Shown piece by piece: positions 17,004-24,932 of a stretch of 64,000 nt of DNA (position 1 is its first letter; every line of letters starts with the position of its first letter). Source of the stretch: Endobacterium cereale (GTDB lineage Bacteria > Pseudomonadota > Alphaproteobacteria > Rhizobiales > Rhizobiaceae); NCBI RefSeq assembly GCF_009617585.1, contig NZ_WIXI01000022.1, positions 124,001 to 188,000 on the forward strand. The letters run 5' to 3'. Below the pieces are notes generated by a model. It ran no database searches, had not been told where the DNA came from, and saw only the letters and a list, made by a program, of their open reading frames with translations. Both the position numbers and the translations under genes were made by a program.

Positions 17004-18401
17004 TCAACATTCGACGACGTTGACGGCGAGGCCGCCGGTGGAGGTTTCCTTGTATTTCTCGCTCATGTCGTTGCCGGTCTGTCGCATGGTTTCGATACAG
17101 GCGTCGAGCGGTACAAAATGCGTTCCGTCGCCCTTGATGGCCAGTGAGGCAGCTGTCACGGCCTTCACGGCACCCAGCGCATTGCGCTCGATACACGGTA
17201 CCTGCACCAGACCGGCGATCGGATCGCAAGTCATGCCGAGATGATGTTCGAGAGCAATTTCGGCGGCGTTCTCGATCTGCTCCGGCGAGCCATCCATCAC
17301 TGCCGCTAATCCTGCCGCCGCCATCGCGGCAGCAGAGCCCACCTCGCCCTGACAGCCGACTTCGGCGCCGGAGATCGAGGCATTGTGTTTGATGATGCCT
17401 CCGACAGCCGCCGCCGTCAGGAGGAATGTGTGAATGTCCTCGCGGGTCGCATCCTCATGAAAATGCAAGAAATAACGCACTGTTGCCGGGATGACGCCGG
17501 CCGCACCATTGGTCGGCGCGGTGACGACGCGGCCGCCACCGGCATTTTCCTCGTTGACGGCCATCGCGTAAACGGACAGCCAGTCATTGGCGAGCAGCGG
17601 GTTAAGCCGGTTGGAGCGCCATTCGGCCTCCAGCTTTTCGTGGATGGCGCGGGCACGGCGCTTCACCTTCAGGCCACCCGGCATGATGCCGTCCACCTGC
17701 AGGCCGCGATCGATACAGCGGCTCATCGCGTCCCAGATGCGGTCCAGCCCTTCGTCCAACTCGGTGCTGCTCATCTTGGTTTCTTCATTGGCACGCTTCA
17801 TCGCGGCAATGCTGAGGCCCGCGCCACGCGCCATTTCGAGCATTTCCTTCGCTGATGCGAAGGGATAAGGCACCCGATCGGAGCTGATCTTCTTGTGACC
17901 GCGCATGGCTTCGAGTTCGGTATCCGTCACCACGAAACCGCCGCCGATCGAATAATAGATACGCTTCAAAAGCAGGCGGCCGTCTTTGTCGAGCGCCTCG
18001 AACGCCATGCCGTTGGCATGGCCCGGCAGCGGTACCTTCTTGTCGTAGATCAGGTCCGTCTTCGGCTGAAAGTCATAGGCAGGATGGCCGGGCGGCGTGA
18101 CACGCCCCGTGCGCTCCACCTCGGCAATAATGCCATCCATAGCATCCGGATCGACGCTTTGCGGCGCCTCGCCCATCAGGCCGAGGACAACCGCCCTGCC
18201 CGTGCCGTGGCCGATACCGGTAAAGGCGAGCGAGCCGTGCAGGCTGACCTTCAGCGCCGCCACATGCGCGCCTGCCGGCCGTGGCCAGTCATCCGAGAGG
18301 ATAAGGTCGAGAAACCGATTGGCGGCCGACATTGGTCCCATCGTGTGGGAACTCGAAGGACCGATACCGATCTTGAAGACGTCAAAGACGGAGAGAAACA
18401 T
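17004..18401 (-). CDS. sdaA: L-serine ammonia-lyase (single-chain, iron-sulfur type)
   Basis: The 465-residue enzyme deaminates L-serine to pyruvate and ammonia. The N-terminal beta domain starts [24 protein letters not shown], the SSSHT..P motif for substrate binding; the alpha domain carries the 4Fe-4S cysteines in [21 protein letters not shown] and [19 protein letters not shown]. Both domains are in one chain as in E. coli SdaA, unlike the split Bacillus enzyme. The start at MFLSV is preferred over an in-frame ATG four codons upstream. It is monocistronic and divergent from the DUF599 gene. Confidence 0.96.
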   Translation of the reverse strand: MFLSVFDVFKIGIGPSSSHTMGPMSAANRFLDLILSDDWPRPAGAHVAALKVSLHGSLAFTGIGHGTGRAVVLGLMGEAPQSVDPDAMDGIIAEVERTGRVTPPGHPAYDFQPKTDLIYDKKVPLPGHANGMAFEALDKDGRLLLKRIYYSIGGGFVVTDTELEAMRGHKKISSDRVPYPFASAKEMLEMARGAGLSIAAMKRANEETKMSSTELDEGLDRIWDAMSRCIDRGLQVDGIMPGGLKVKRRARAIHEKLEAEWRSNRLNPLLANDWLSVYAMAVNEENAGGGRVVTAPTNGAAGVIPATVRYFLHFHEDATREDIHTFLLTAAAVGGIIKHNASISGAEVGCQGEVGSAAAMAAAGLAAVMDGSPEQIENAAEIALEHHLGMTCDPIAGLVQVPCIERNALGAVKAVTAASLAIKGDGTHFVPLDACIETMRQTGNDMSEKYKETSTGGLAVNVVEC

Positions 18402-18628
18402 GGCAGTCCACATCGCGAGTAAGATGAGATCAGGCTACGCTTGACGAAACACAAGCTAAGGCGATTGCCCGACATCCGGTTTTGTCGCAGCGACATAGGA
18501 TCAAAATTCCTGTCGTGCAATGTGGATAGGAAGATCGTGATCGCGCAACCATCTTGCCGGGCATGCTGATTCTGACGCATTACACTAGAATTCGTTGAAA
18601 TTCGGTCTTTTCCAACCCGGTCATACCC

Positions 18629-19327
18629 ATGTCGAATGCGGACTATATCGCGCTTGCCCTCTTCATCGTCCTCTGGGCGCTCTACAGCTGGTTCTCTGCC
18701 GGTTCCGGTGGCAAATACCTGCCGCGCCAGAGCCTCAACCGGGTGATGGCCGAGCGCCGCAGGAACTGGATCTACAATTCGCTGAGCCGCGACCTGAAGA
18801 TGATCGACACGCAGATCCTTGCGGGCCTTCAGAACGGCACGGCGTTTTTCGCCTCGACATCCATCCTTGCCATCGGCGGTTGCTTTGCGTTGCTCGGCGC
18901 CACAGATCAGGTCGAAGCCGTGTTTCGCGATCTCGCCATCGCCTCCTATGGCGGCCGCACCTCGTTCGAACTGAAGGTCGCGGGGCTGACCGTCATTTTC
19001 GGTTATGCCTTCTTCAAGTTCGGCTGGTCCTATCGCCTGTTCAACTATTGCACCATTCTCTTCGGTGCACTGCCGATGATGCACGAGACGAACGGCAACC
19101 GCGAAGCCGCCGAACGCGCTGCCGATCAGGTGATCCGCATGAACACGATCGCCGCCAGCCACTTCAATTCGGGCCTTCGCGCATTTTTTCTATCGATCGG
19201 CTATCTCGGTTGGTTTGCCGGGCCCTATATGTTCATGGCAATGACCATCGTCGTCATCGTCGCGCTGACCCGTCGCCAGTATTTTTCAGAGGCGCGCCAG
19301 GCTGTGATGGAAGACGGGCAATCCTGA
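18629..19327 (+). CDS. DUF599 integral membrane protein
   Basis: A 232-residue protein with about four membrane segments (ADYIALALFIVLWALYSWF; FASTSILAIGGCFALLGA; LTVIFGYAFFKFGWSYRLFNY; FLSIGYLGWFAGPYMFMAMTIVVIVAL), and the conserved RRRNWIYNSLSRDLKMIDTQILAGLQNGTAFFAST block of DUF599. The function of this inner-membrane family is unknown. A DUF1624 membrane acyltransferase gene follows after 28 bases, and the two are probably co-transcribed. Confidence 0.87.
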   Translation: MSNADYIALALFIVLWALYSWFSAGSGGKYLPRQSLNRVMAERRRNWIYNSLSRDLKMIDTQILAGLQNGTAFFASTSILAIGGCFALLGATDQVEAVFRDLAIASYGGRTSFELKVAGLTVIFGYAFFKFGWSYRLFNYCTILFGALPMMHETNGNREAAERAADQVIRMNTIAASHFNSGLRAFFLSIGYLGWFAGPYMFMAMTIVVIVALTRRQYFSEARQAVMEDGQS

Positions 19328-19355
19328 ACCAGAGATCGATCCTGAAAGAGTTTTC

Positions 19356-20345
19356 GTGGCCATTGCTGAAACAACGTCTACCGCGTCCAAAAGGCCGCGC
19401 ATCCTTCTGATCGACACGCTACGCGGCCTGGCACTGATCGCCATGGCTTCCTACCATTTCACCTGGGACCTCGGCTTTTTCGGTTATATCGACCCGGAAA
19501 CCGCAACCCAAGGCGCATGGAAGTTTTATGCGCGCTGTATCGCCAGTTCCTTCCTGTTCCTGGCCGGTTTCAGCCTTGTTCTGGCCCATATCCCCGCCAT
19601 TCGCTGGCAATCGTTCGCCAAGCGTTTCGGCATGGTGGCCGCTGCAGCACTCGTGATCAGCATCGGTACGTTTTTCGCGACGCCCGGCGAGTGGATCCAT
19701 TTCGGCATCCTGCACAGTATTGCGCTGACGGGATTGATCGGGCTTGCCTTTCTGCAACTGCCACCGCTGATAACGGCACTGATCGCCATCGCCATTGCCG
19801 CGGCGGGTTATGTCAACGGATATGTTTATCCCGGCATCTTCAGCAGCGAATTTTTCGATCCGCGCTACCTCAACTGGACGGGATTTGCTGCGACGCCACC
19901 GCGTTCCAATGACTTTGTGCCGCTGTTTCCGTGGCTGGCGGCACCGCTGGCTGGCATCGCTATCGGCCGATGGACGCTGGATCGCGGGTGGCTCAATCGG
20001 CTCGCGGCCATGCAGACGAAGCCCAACATTCTGGGACTGGCCGGACAACACAGCCTTGCCTTCTACCTGATCCACCAGCCGGTGCTGATCGGCTTGCTCT
20101 ACGTATTCTCGACCGTTTACCCCGCCCCGGCGCCTGACCCGATGCAGAGCTACATGAGCACGTGTGAGAGTGGATGTAACGGCACTGGCAGCGATGCCGG
20201 CATGTGCCAACGCTTCTGTTCCTGCACGGGCGAGCGCCTGTCACAACAATCGCTGCTGGTGCCGATGAACGAGGGCAAGATCAATCCGCAGACGGATGAG
20301 CGCGTTCAGACACTCGCGCAGGAATGCTCGATAAGCGCACAATAA
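19356..20345 (+). CDS. DUF1624 / heparan-alpha-glucosaminide N-acetyltransferase-like membrane protein
   Basis: A 329-residue multi-pass protein with the hallmark N-terminus ILLIDTLRGLALIAMASYHFTWDLGFFGYI of the HGSNAT_cat/DUF1624 family, whose members move acetyl groups across membranes onto sugars. About seven membrane segments follow, ending FYLIHQPVLIGLLYVFSTVYP. The translation start is GTG, with GAAAGAG six bases upstream. Unusual is the C-terminal tail outside the membrane domain: it has six Cys in 26 residues (CESGC...MCQRFCSC), suggesting a disulfide or metal-binding knot. Substrate unknown. Confidence 0.85.
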   Translation: MAIAETTSTASKRPRILLIDTLRGLALIAMASYHFTWDLGFFGYIDPETATQGAWKFYARCIASSFLFLAGFSLVLAHIPAIRWQSFAKRFGMVAAAALVISIGTFFATPGEWIHFGILHSIALTGLIGLAFLQLPPLITALIAIAIAAAGYVNGYVYPGIFSSEFFDPRYLNWTGFAATPPRSNDFVPLFPWLAAPLAGIAIGRWTLDRGWLNRLAAMQTKPNILGLAGQHSLAFYLIHQPVLIGLLYVFSTVYPAPAPDPMQSYMSTCESGCNGTGSDAGMCQRFCSCTGERLSQQSLLVPMNEGKINPQTDERVQTLAQECSISAQ

Positions 20346-20464
20346 GCCAAACCAGTTCCTGAATTTGATCCATTCCATTCACGACGACCATGTCGCGAAC
20401 AGAACGTTTTTGATCAAAATTTCCACCGCATCCAAAATATCTCCAAGCTAAATCAATCGCTTGT
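20346..20464. other. Non-coding leader of the candidate structured RNA
   Basis: No gene is seen. A perfect palindrome TTTTGATCAAAA lies at 20408-20419, and AT-rich sequence follows at 20419-20450, so this may hold the promoter for the structured region to its right. No strong -35/-10 pair is evident. Confidence 0.35.
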
Positions 20465-20885
20465 AAAATGGTTGCAGACGGCTTCGTCTACCCTCCCAAA
20501 ACCTATGCCCTACAATTCTCGTGTTCCATCGTGGATACACCGGGAGGCGTCCCGGCGAGTTGGAGCCGGCGCAGGGCATGAGGGTGAGACGCAAAACCTC
20601 ATGTCCTGGGTTCGCGGAACTGGTTCCCCTCCGGCGACACGGGGGAAACGGCAAGGTCATAAAACACCGAACCGTTTCTGAAGCCCGAAAGAGCGCGCCG
20701 GGCGTGCCTGTGCGGCACACATGATCGCCAGTCGGCGGCAAATCACCGGGATGGCTTTTGCAGAGGAACCGAAGTCGCGGGCAAAAACCGTCGAACGGGG
20801 CACTGAGAGGTGTCAATTACTCACTAAATTACGAGGCAGCTTTCAGTGCCCCGACCACATGCCCCGCAAAACGCGGGTGTTTTTT
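20465..20885 (+). ncRNA. Candidate structured non-coding RNA ending in a Rho-independent terminator
   Basis: About 420 bases without a credible reading frame fold into a row of local hairpins: 20476-20489 (AGACG/CGTCT with GCTT loop), 20541-20554 (CGGGA/TCCCG), a 12-bp stem 20572-20583 with 20597-20608 (one G-U), 20623-20630 with 20641-20649 (one bulge), 20704-20718 (GTGCC/GGCAC), and a stem of 11 Watson-Crick pairs 20796-20806 with 20843-20853 that continues inward. It ends in CCCGC/GCGGG plus TTTTTT at 20863-20885, which fixes the + strand. The protein frames on both strands look unlike the neighbours. It lacks the sequence hallmarks of RNase P RNA, tmRNA and SRP RNA. A decayed mobile element is the main alternative. 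Confidence 0.5.
20862..20885 (+). terminator. Rho-independent terminator of the candidate RNA
   Basis: Five-base GC stem 20863-20867 with 20873-20877, loop AAAAC, followed by TGTTTTTT. No protein gene ends here on the + strand; the nearest + strand stop is 500 bases upstream, which is why a transcribed RNA is inferred. Confidence 0.75.
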
Positions 20886-20956
20886 GAAAATCTCAAGATC
20901 GCCAAGCGTTGACTCTGCCTGCTTTTTGAAAAGGCTTCGTCGGCCCATGAAGAAGC

Positions 20957-21745
20957 TCAGCGCGGAACGACCATCGGTGTTCCGGTGATCGGATCGGGCA
21001 CCACCATCGCCGACAGGCCAAAACCGATCATCAGATTGTCTTCCGTCAGCACATCCTGCGGCGCGCCCGCCGCGACCATGCCGTTCGGCCCCAGCAGAAC
21101 CAGCGTGTCATAGAAACGCGCCGCCAGATTGAGATCGTGCAGTACGGTGACGACGGTCACGCCCTGCGCACGGTTGCGCTCACGGATCAGCGAGAGGACC
21201 TCGATCTGGTGGGTGAGATCGAGCCATGTCGTTGGCTCATCCAGCAGAAGGCAGGGCGTGTCCTGCGCTAGGACGAGCGCGACCCATGCGCGCTGGCGCT
21301 GGCCGCCGGACAGCTGGTCGATCGGCCGTTCCGACATGTCCGTCAGACCGACTTCCTTCAGCGCCCGCGCGACAGCCGCAGCATCCGCCTCGCTCCAGGC
21401 GGAAAACAGGCCGCGCCATGGCGTGCGACCACGACGGACGAGATCGGCAACCGTGATGCCTTCCGGCGCCTTCGATGCCTGCGGCAGAATGGCGAGGCGG
21501 CGTGCAAGGGCGCGCGTATCCATGGAAAAGATATTGTCGCTTCCGAGCGTGACCTTGCCCTTGCCCGGCGTGATCAGGCGGGCAAGCGCCCGCAGGAGTG
21601 TGGACTTGCCGCAGCCATTGGGGCCAAGGATCGCCGTCATCCGGCCAGCCGGGAAATCCAGTGACAGATTGTCGATGACTGTGCGTTCACCGTAACCGAT
21701 CGTCAGACCTTCGGCCTTCAGCGCATTGTCGTTCTCAAGCATCAT
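20957..21745 (-). CDS. Iron-siderophore ABC transporter ATP-binding protein
   Basis: A 262-residue ATPase of the FecE/FhuC type: Walker A GPNGCGKST (41-49), Q-loop LPQASKAPEGITVADLVRRGRTPW, signature LSGGQRQRAWVALVLAQ, Walker B CLLLDEPTTWLD and the switch His in VLHDLNLAAR. It energises uptake of ferric siderophore through the two FecCD permeases encoded just upstream. The start ATG overlaps the stop of the preceding permease by one base (TGATG). It is the last gene of the uptake operon; an extra in-frame stretch upstream is not used. Confidence 0.95.
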   Translation of the reverse strand: MMLENDNALKAEGLTIGYGERTVIDNLSLDFPAGRMTAILGPNGCGKSTLLRALARLITPGKGKVTLGSDNIFSMDTRALARRLAILPQASKAPEGITVADLVRRGRTPWRGLFSAWSEADAAAVARALKEVGLTDMSERPIDQLSGGQRQRAWVALVLAQDTPCLLLDEPTTWLDLTHQIEVLSLIRERNRAQGVTVVTVLHDLNLAARFYDTLVLLGPNGMVAAGAPQDVLTEDNLMIGFGLSAMVVPDPITGTPMVVPR

Positions 21746-22746
21746 CAAATGTCTCCGGCGTCCATTTCGCGCGACAGAAGCCACAGCAGATAGGGCGCTC
21801 CAAAAATGCCGGTCATGACACCGGCGGGCAGTTGCAGGCCTGGCACGATGGACCGGGCAGCGAGATCGGCCAGCACGGTGATGATCGCGCCGGCGACGGC
21901 CGCTGACAGGATGCGACCACCCGGCTGTTTTGCGCCGGTGATGCGCATGCCGAGCGGCCCGGCCATCAGCGCGATAAAGGGAACGGGCCCGGCGACAGCC
22001 ACGCCGGTTGCCGCCAGAAGCACGCCGGTACCGGCCAGCTGCAGCCGCGCGCGGTTACTTTTGAGGCCAAGGCCGGTGGCGAGATCATCGCCCAGTTCCA
22101 GAAGGCTGAGCGCCCTCACCTGAATAACAAGGATGACGGCCAGCACCGTGCCGCAGCCAAACACCTGGCCCGCATGACCCCAGTCGCGCGCGGCCAGCGA
22201 GCCGGTGAGCCAGCGCTGCGCCTCGGCGGCCTGTTCGGGCGGCAGGCGGGTGACGACAAAACTGTTGGCGGCTGCCGTGAGAAAGCCGATGCCGAGGCCG
22301 ACGAGTATAAGCGTGATCGGCACCTGGCTGCCATCGCGCTTGATGGCCAGAATGGCAACAAGGCAAGCGGCGGCGAGCCCACCGGCGGCGGACAGAAGCG
22401 GCATGGGCAAAGACGTGCCCGCCAGTACTCCGCAGACAATGGCAAGTCCCGCACCGGACGTGAACCCCATGACGTCAGGCGCCGCCAGCGGATTGCGCAG
22501 CAGGATCTGGAAGATGGCACCCGAGGCACCAAGGGCTGCACCCGCGCCGATGGCGGTAACGACGCCTGGGCCACGCAACACACGCAGCGTGAGCGCGCCC
22601 GGCCCCTTGCCGGTGAGAAGCCCGGTCCAGAGGTCTGCGGCAGAGAGCCTGATCTGGCCGATCATCAGCGACAATACGATAGCAATCAGCAGAGCCGCGG
22701 CAAGGATGAGGCTGCCGCGAATTCCGGCCATTGTTTTCGCGTTCAT
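21745..22746 (-). CDS. FecCD-family siderophore permease (second subunit)
   Basis: A 333-residue polytopic permease with typical FecCD motifs: LRGPGVVTAIGAGAALGASGAIFQILLRNPLAAPDVMGFTSGAGLAIV near the N-terminus, GWGH-type region (ARDWGHAGQVFG), GLGLKSNRARLQLAGTGVLLAATGVAVAGPVPFIALMAGPLGMRI, and PAGVMTGIFGAPYLLWLL at the C-terminus. About ten membrane helices; it forms a heterodimer with the permease encoded at 22743. Overlaps that gene's stop by four bases and the ATPase start by one, a tight translational coupling. Confidence 0.95.
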   Translation of the reverse strand: MNAKTMAGIRGSLILAAALLIAIVLSLMIGQIRLSAADLWTGLLTGKGPGALTLRVLRGPGVVTAIGAGAALGASGAIFQILLRNPLAAPDVMGFTSGAGLAIVCGVLAGTSLPMPLLSAAGGLAAACLVAILAIKRDGSQVPITLILVGLGIGFLTAAANSFVVTRLPPEQAAEAQRWLTGSLAARDWGHAGQVFGCGTVLAVILVIQVRALSLLELGDDLATGLGLKSNRARLQLAGTGVLLAATGVAVAGPVPFIALMAGPLGMRITGAKQPGGRILSAAVAGAIITVLADLAARSIVPGLQLPAGVMTGIFGAPYLLWLLSREMDAGDI

Positions 22747-23729
22747 GCTGACGCTCCCGCACGCAGACGGCGCGCCATCCAGATGAACATCGGTGCCCCG
22801 ATCAGCGCGGTCATGGTACCGACCCGGATTTCCGTCGGCGGGATCACGATACGGCCGATCGTATCGGCAAACAGCAGGATCGCTGCACCCAATATGGCCG
22901 ACGCGATCAATTCACGGCGCAGGACATGGCCGCCGGCCCGGCGGGCAAGACGCGGCACGAGCAAACCGAGAAAGGCGACCGGTCCGGCGACGCCGACGGC
23001 CGCACCGGTCAGTGCCGTAACGGCGACAAGCGCGCCGAGCTGTATACGGCCTGGCTTGGTGCCAAGGCCACGCGCGAGCGCCGAGCCCAGCGACAGGGCC
23101 TCGATGCGTGGCGCGATGGCGATGGCAAGGCAGGCTCCGAACACGGCGGCGATCGCCATATAGCCGAGCGGGCGCATACCGGCCTGCGCCAGCGAACCGG
23201 TGACCCAGAACCGAAACACTTCCAGCGCCTCATTGCGGGCAAGGATGATGGCGGACACGAAGGAGAGCAGCATGGCGCTGAGCGCGACGCCGGCCAGCGT
23301 CAGGCGCACCGGACCCGCATCACCTTTCAACCCGCCGCCGAGCGCAAAAACAGCAACTGCGGCAGCGGCCGCACCGGGAAAGGCAAGTGCTGCCATCAGG
23401 CCGTTATCAGCACGGCCGGCGATCAGTGAGCCAATGACGACAGCGAAGGCTGCGCCGGCATTGATGCCGAGAATACCGGGATCGGCGAGCGGATTGCGGG
23501 TGATCGCCTGCATGATCGTGCCGGCCATGCCGAGTGCCGCACCGGCAATCAGGCCGGCGATCAGGCGCGGCATGCGGACGGACTGAATGGCGATATGGGC
23601 GGGATCGTTCGGATCGAAAGCGGAGAGCGCTTGCCAGACCAGCGAAAAACCACCTTCCCGCACACCGACCGTCAAAGTCAGCACTGCCGCAAGGACGAGC
23701 GCCAGGACTGCGACCGCCATGGCCCTCAC
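22743..23729 (-). CDS. FecCD-family siderophore permease (first subunit)
   Basis: A 328-residue FecCD permease: SVRMPRLIAGLIAGAALGMAGTIMQAITRNPLADPGILGINAGAAFAVV, GVALSAMLLSFVSAIILARNEALEVFRFWVTGSLAQAG, LGTKPGRIQLGALVAVTALTGAAVGVAGPVAFLGLLVPRLARRAGG and PPTEIRVGTMTALIGAPMFIWMARR. Two different permeases in one operon, as in fepDG or fecCD, point to a catecholate or citrate/hydroxamate-type substrate rather than vitamin B12, which usually uses a homodimer. It overlaps the binding-protein gene by four bases. Confidence 0.95.
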   Translation of the reverse strand: MRAMAVAVLALVLAAVLTLTVGVREGGFSLVWQALSAFDPNDPAHIAIQSVRMPRLIAGLIAGAALGMAGTIMQAITRNPLADPGILGINAGAAFAVVIGSLIAGRADNGLMAALAFPGAAAAAVAVFALGGGLKGDAGPVRLTLAGVALSAMLLSFVSAIILARNEALEVFRFWVTGSLAQAGMRPLGYMAIAAVFGACLAIAIAPRIEALSLGSALARGLGTKPGRIQLGALVAVTALTGAAVGVAGPVAFLGLLVPRLARRAGGHVLRRELIASAILGAAILLFADTIGRIVIPPTEIRVGTMTALIGAPMFIWMARRLRAGASA

Positions 23730-24826
23730 GGCGCCAGTCCTGCCTTGACGCTGGAAGCGACCTTGGTTGCAGGATCACCATCGAGGGCGAGCGTGATATC
23801 GCTCTCCATCTCCTTGAGCGCGAAAGGCAAGGACAGAACGCTGCCGAAGGAAAGCGCCCCGGCAATCAGCGATCCGGCCATGACTTCGCGGCCTTCCTTG
23901 TGTGCTTTCAAGGTCTTGCGCATGGGGAGTTTGACGATATCCGGCACCGTATCGAACGACGAGATCCAGACCAGGAGATCGGCATCGAGCGCCGACAGGT
24001 CTTCCGGCGACAGCGGCGCGTAAAAGCCTTGTGTCGTTTTCGTCTCGGCGAGCTTCGGCGTCAGCTTGAAACCCAGTTCGCCCATGAAGGTCGCACGCGT
24101 ATCCGAGCCGATGAAGGCGCCGGTCTCACCATTGAAATTGTAGGCGCAGACGCCCGTCTTGCCGGCCCATTCGGGATGACGTTCACGGGCGGCGGCAAAA
24201 AGCGCTTTGTTTGCCGCGATCAACTCATTGGCCTTGTCGACGTTGCCCAATGCGCGACCGTACATCTCGGTCTGGATATCCCATCGCGTGCCATAGGAAG
24301 GATTGTCGGCGGGTTGCATCAGTACAGGGGCAACCTGCGAGAGCACGTCATATTCGGCTTTGGAAATGCCGGATCCGACACCGACGATCAGATCGGGTTG
24401 CAGCGATGCGATGATTTCGATCGACACCTCGCCGGAAATGACAGTGGGTTTTGCATCGCCGAGATAGCTTTCCGCCCAAGGCCAGACGGCATAGGGTCGG
24501 GCACCGAACCATTCGCGGATGCCAACCGGCGGTGTGCCGAGCGCAAGCAGGGGATCCTGGGTATTGTAGCCGATGGAGACGACACGCGTTGCCGGCTTTT
24601 CGAGGATGGTCGTACCAAAAGCGTGCTCGAAACGGATCTCGCCTGCCTGCGCCAGAGCCGGTGCGGCCAGCGGCGGAAGCGCGAGGCCCGCACCCGCCAT
24701 TGCCGGGAGAGCCAGACCGCTGCCGAGCCCGCGCAACACCTGCCGACGGCTGACATCCGCCATCTTCGATTTGCGGCTCTGCAGCTCGGATGACACGTCG
24801 CTCATAAACAGGTCCCAATATCTCAT
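23726..24826 (-). CDS. Iron-siderophore periplasmic binding protein with Tat-type signal
   Basis: The 366-residue product is a class III (FepB/FhuD-type) substrate-binding protein: FEHAFGTTILEKPATRVVSIGYNTQDPLLALG, ISGEVSIEIIASLQPDLIVGVGSGISKAEYDVLSQVAPVL, and the closing LDADLLVWISSFDTVPDI segment. The N-terminal SRRQVLRGLGSGLALPAMAGAGLALPPLAAPALAQ has the twin-arginine pattern, so export by Tat is likely, though the Arg pair is not followed by the full consensus. The ATG at 24826 has AGGAG ten bases upstream; a shorter start at MADVSRRQ is possible. A terminator separates it from the receptor gene. Confidence 0.93.
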   Translation of the reverse strand: MRYWDLFMSDVSSELQSRKSKMADVSRRQVLRGLGSGLALPAMAGAGLALPPLAAPALAQAGEIRFEHAFGTTILEKPATRVVSIGYNTQDPLLALGTPPVGIREWFGARPYAVWPWAESYLGDAKPTVISGEVSIEIIASLQPDLIVGVGSGISKAEYDVLSQVAPVLMQPADNPSYGTRWDIQTEMYGRALGNVDKANELIAANKALFAAARERHPEWAGKTGVCAYNFNGETGAFIGSDTRATFMGELGFKLTPKLAETKTTQGFYAPLSPEDLSALDADLLVWISSFDTVPDIVKLPMRKTLKAHKEGREVMAGSLIAGALSFGSVLSLPFALKEMESDITLALDGDPATKVASSVKAGLAP

Positions 24827-24876
24827 GTTTTATCCGCTCCTAGCACGGCAAACCGGCCGCGCCGAGACCCGAACCA

Positions 24877-24915
24877 ACAAAAAAGCATTCCACGGCGGGT
24901 GGCCGGGGAATGCTT
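24877..24915 (-). terminator. Terminator between TonB receptor and binding-protein genes
   Basis: Stem 24883-24891 with 24907-24915 (AAGCATTCC/GGAATGCTT), followed on the minus strand by six T (complement of 24879-24884). It ends most receptor transcripts, so expression of the downstream ABC genes should be lower or depend on read-through. Confidence 0.85.
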
Positions 24916-24932
24916 CAGGCTGGATCGGCGGT

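Noticed and set aside
20465..20885. tmRNA, RNase P RNA, SRP RNA or cobalamin riboswitch
   Set aside because: No tag-peptide codons (Ala-Asn-Asp-Asn), no GAGGAAAGTCC block, no SRP GGTCAGG core and no B12 box on either strand. I kept it only as an unknown structured RNA.
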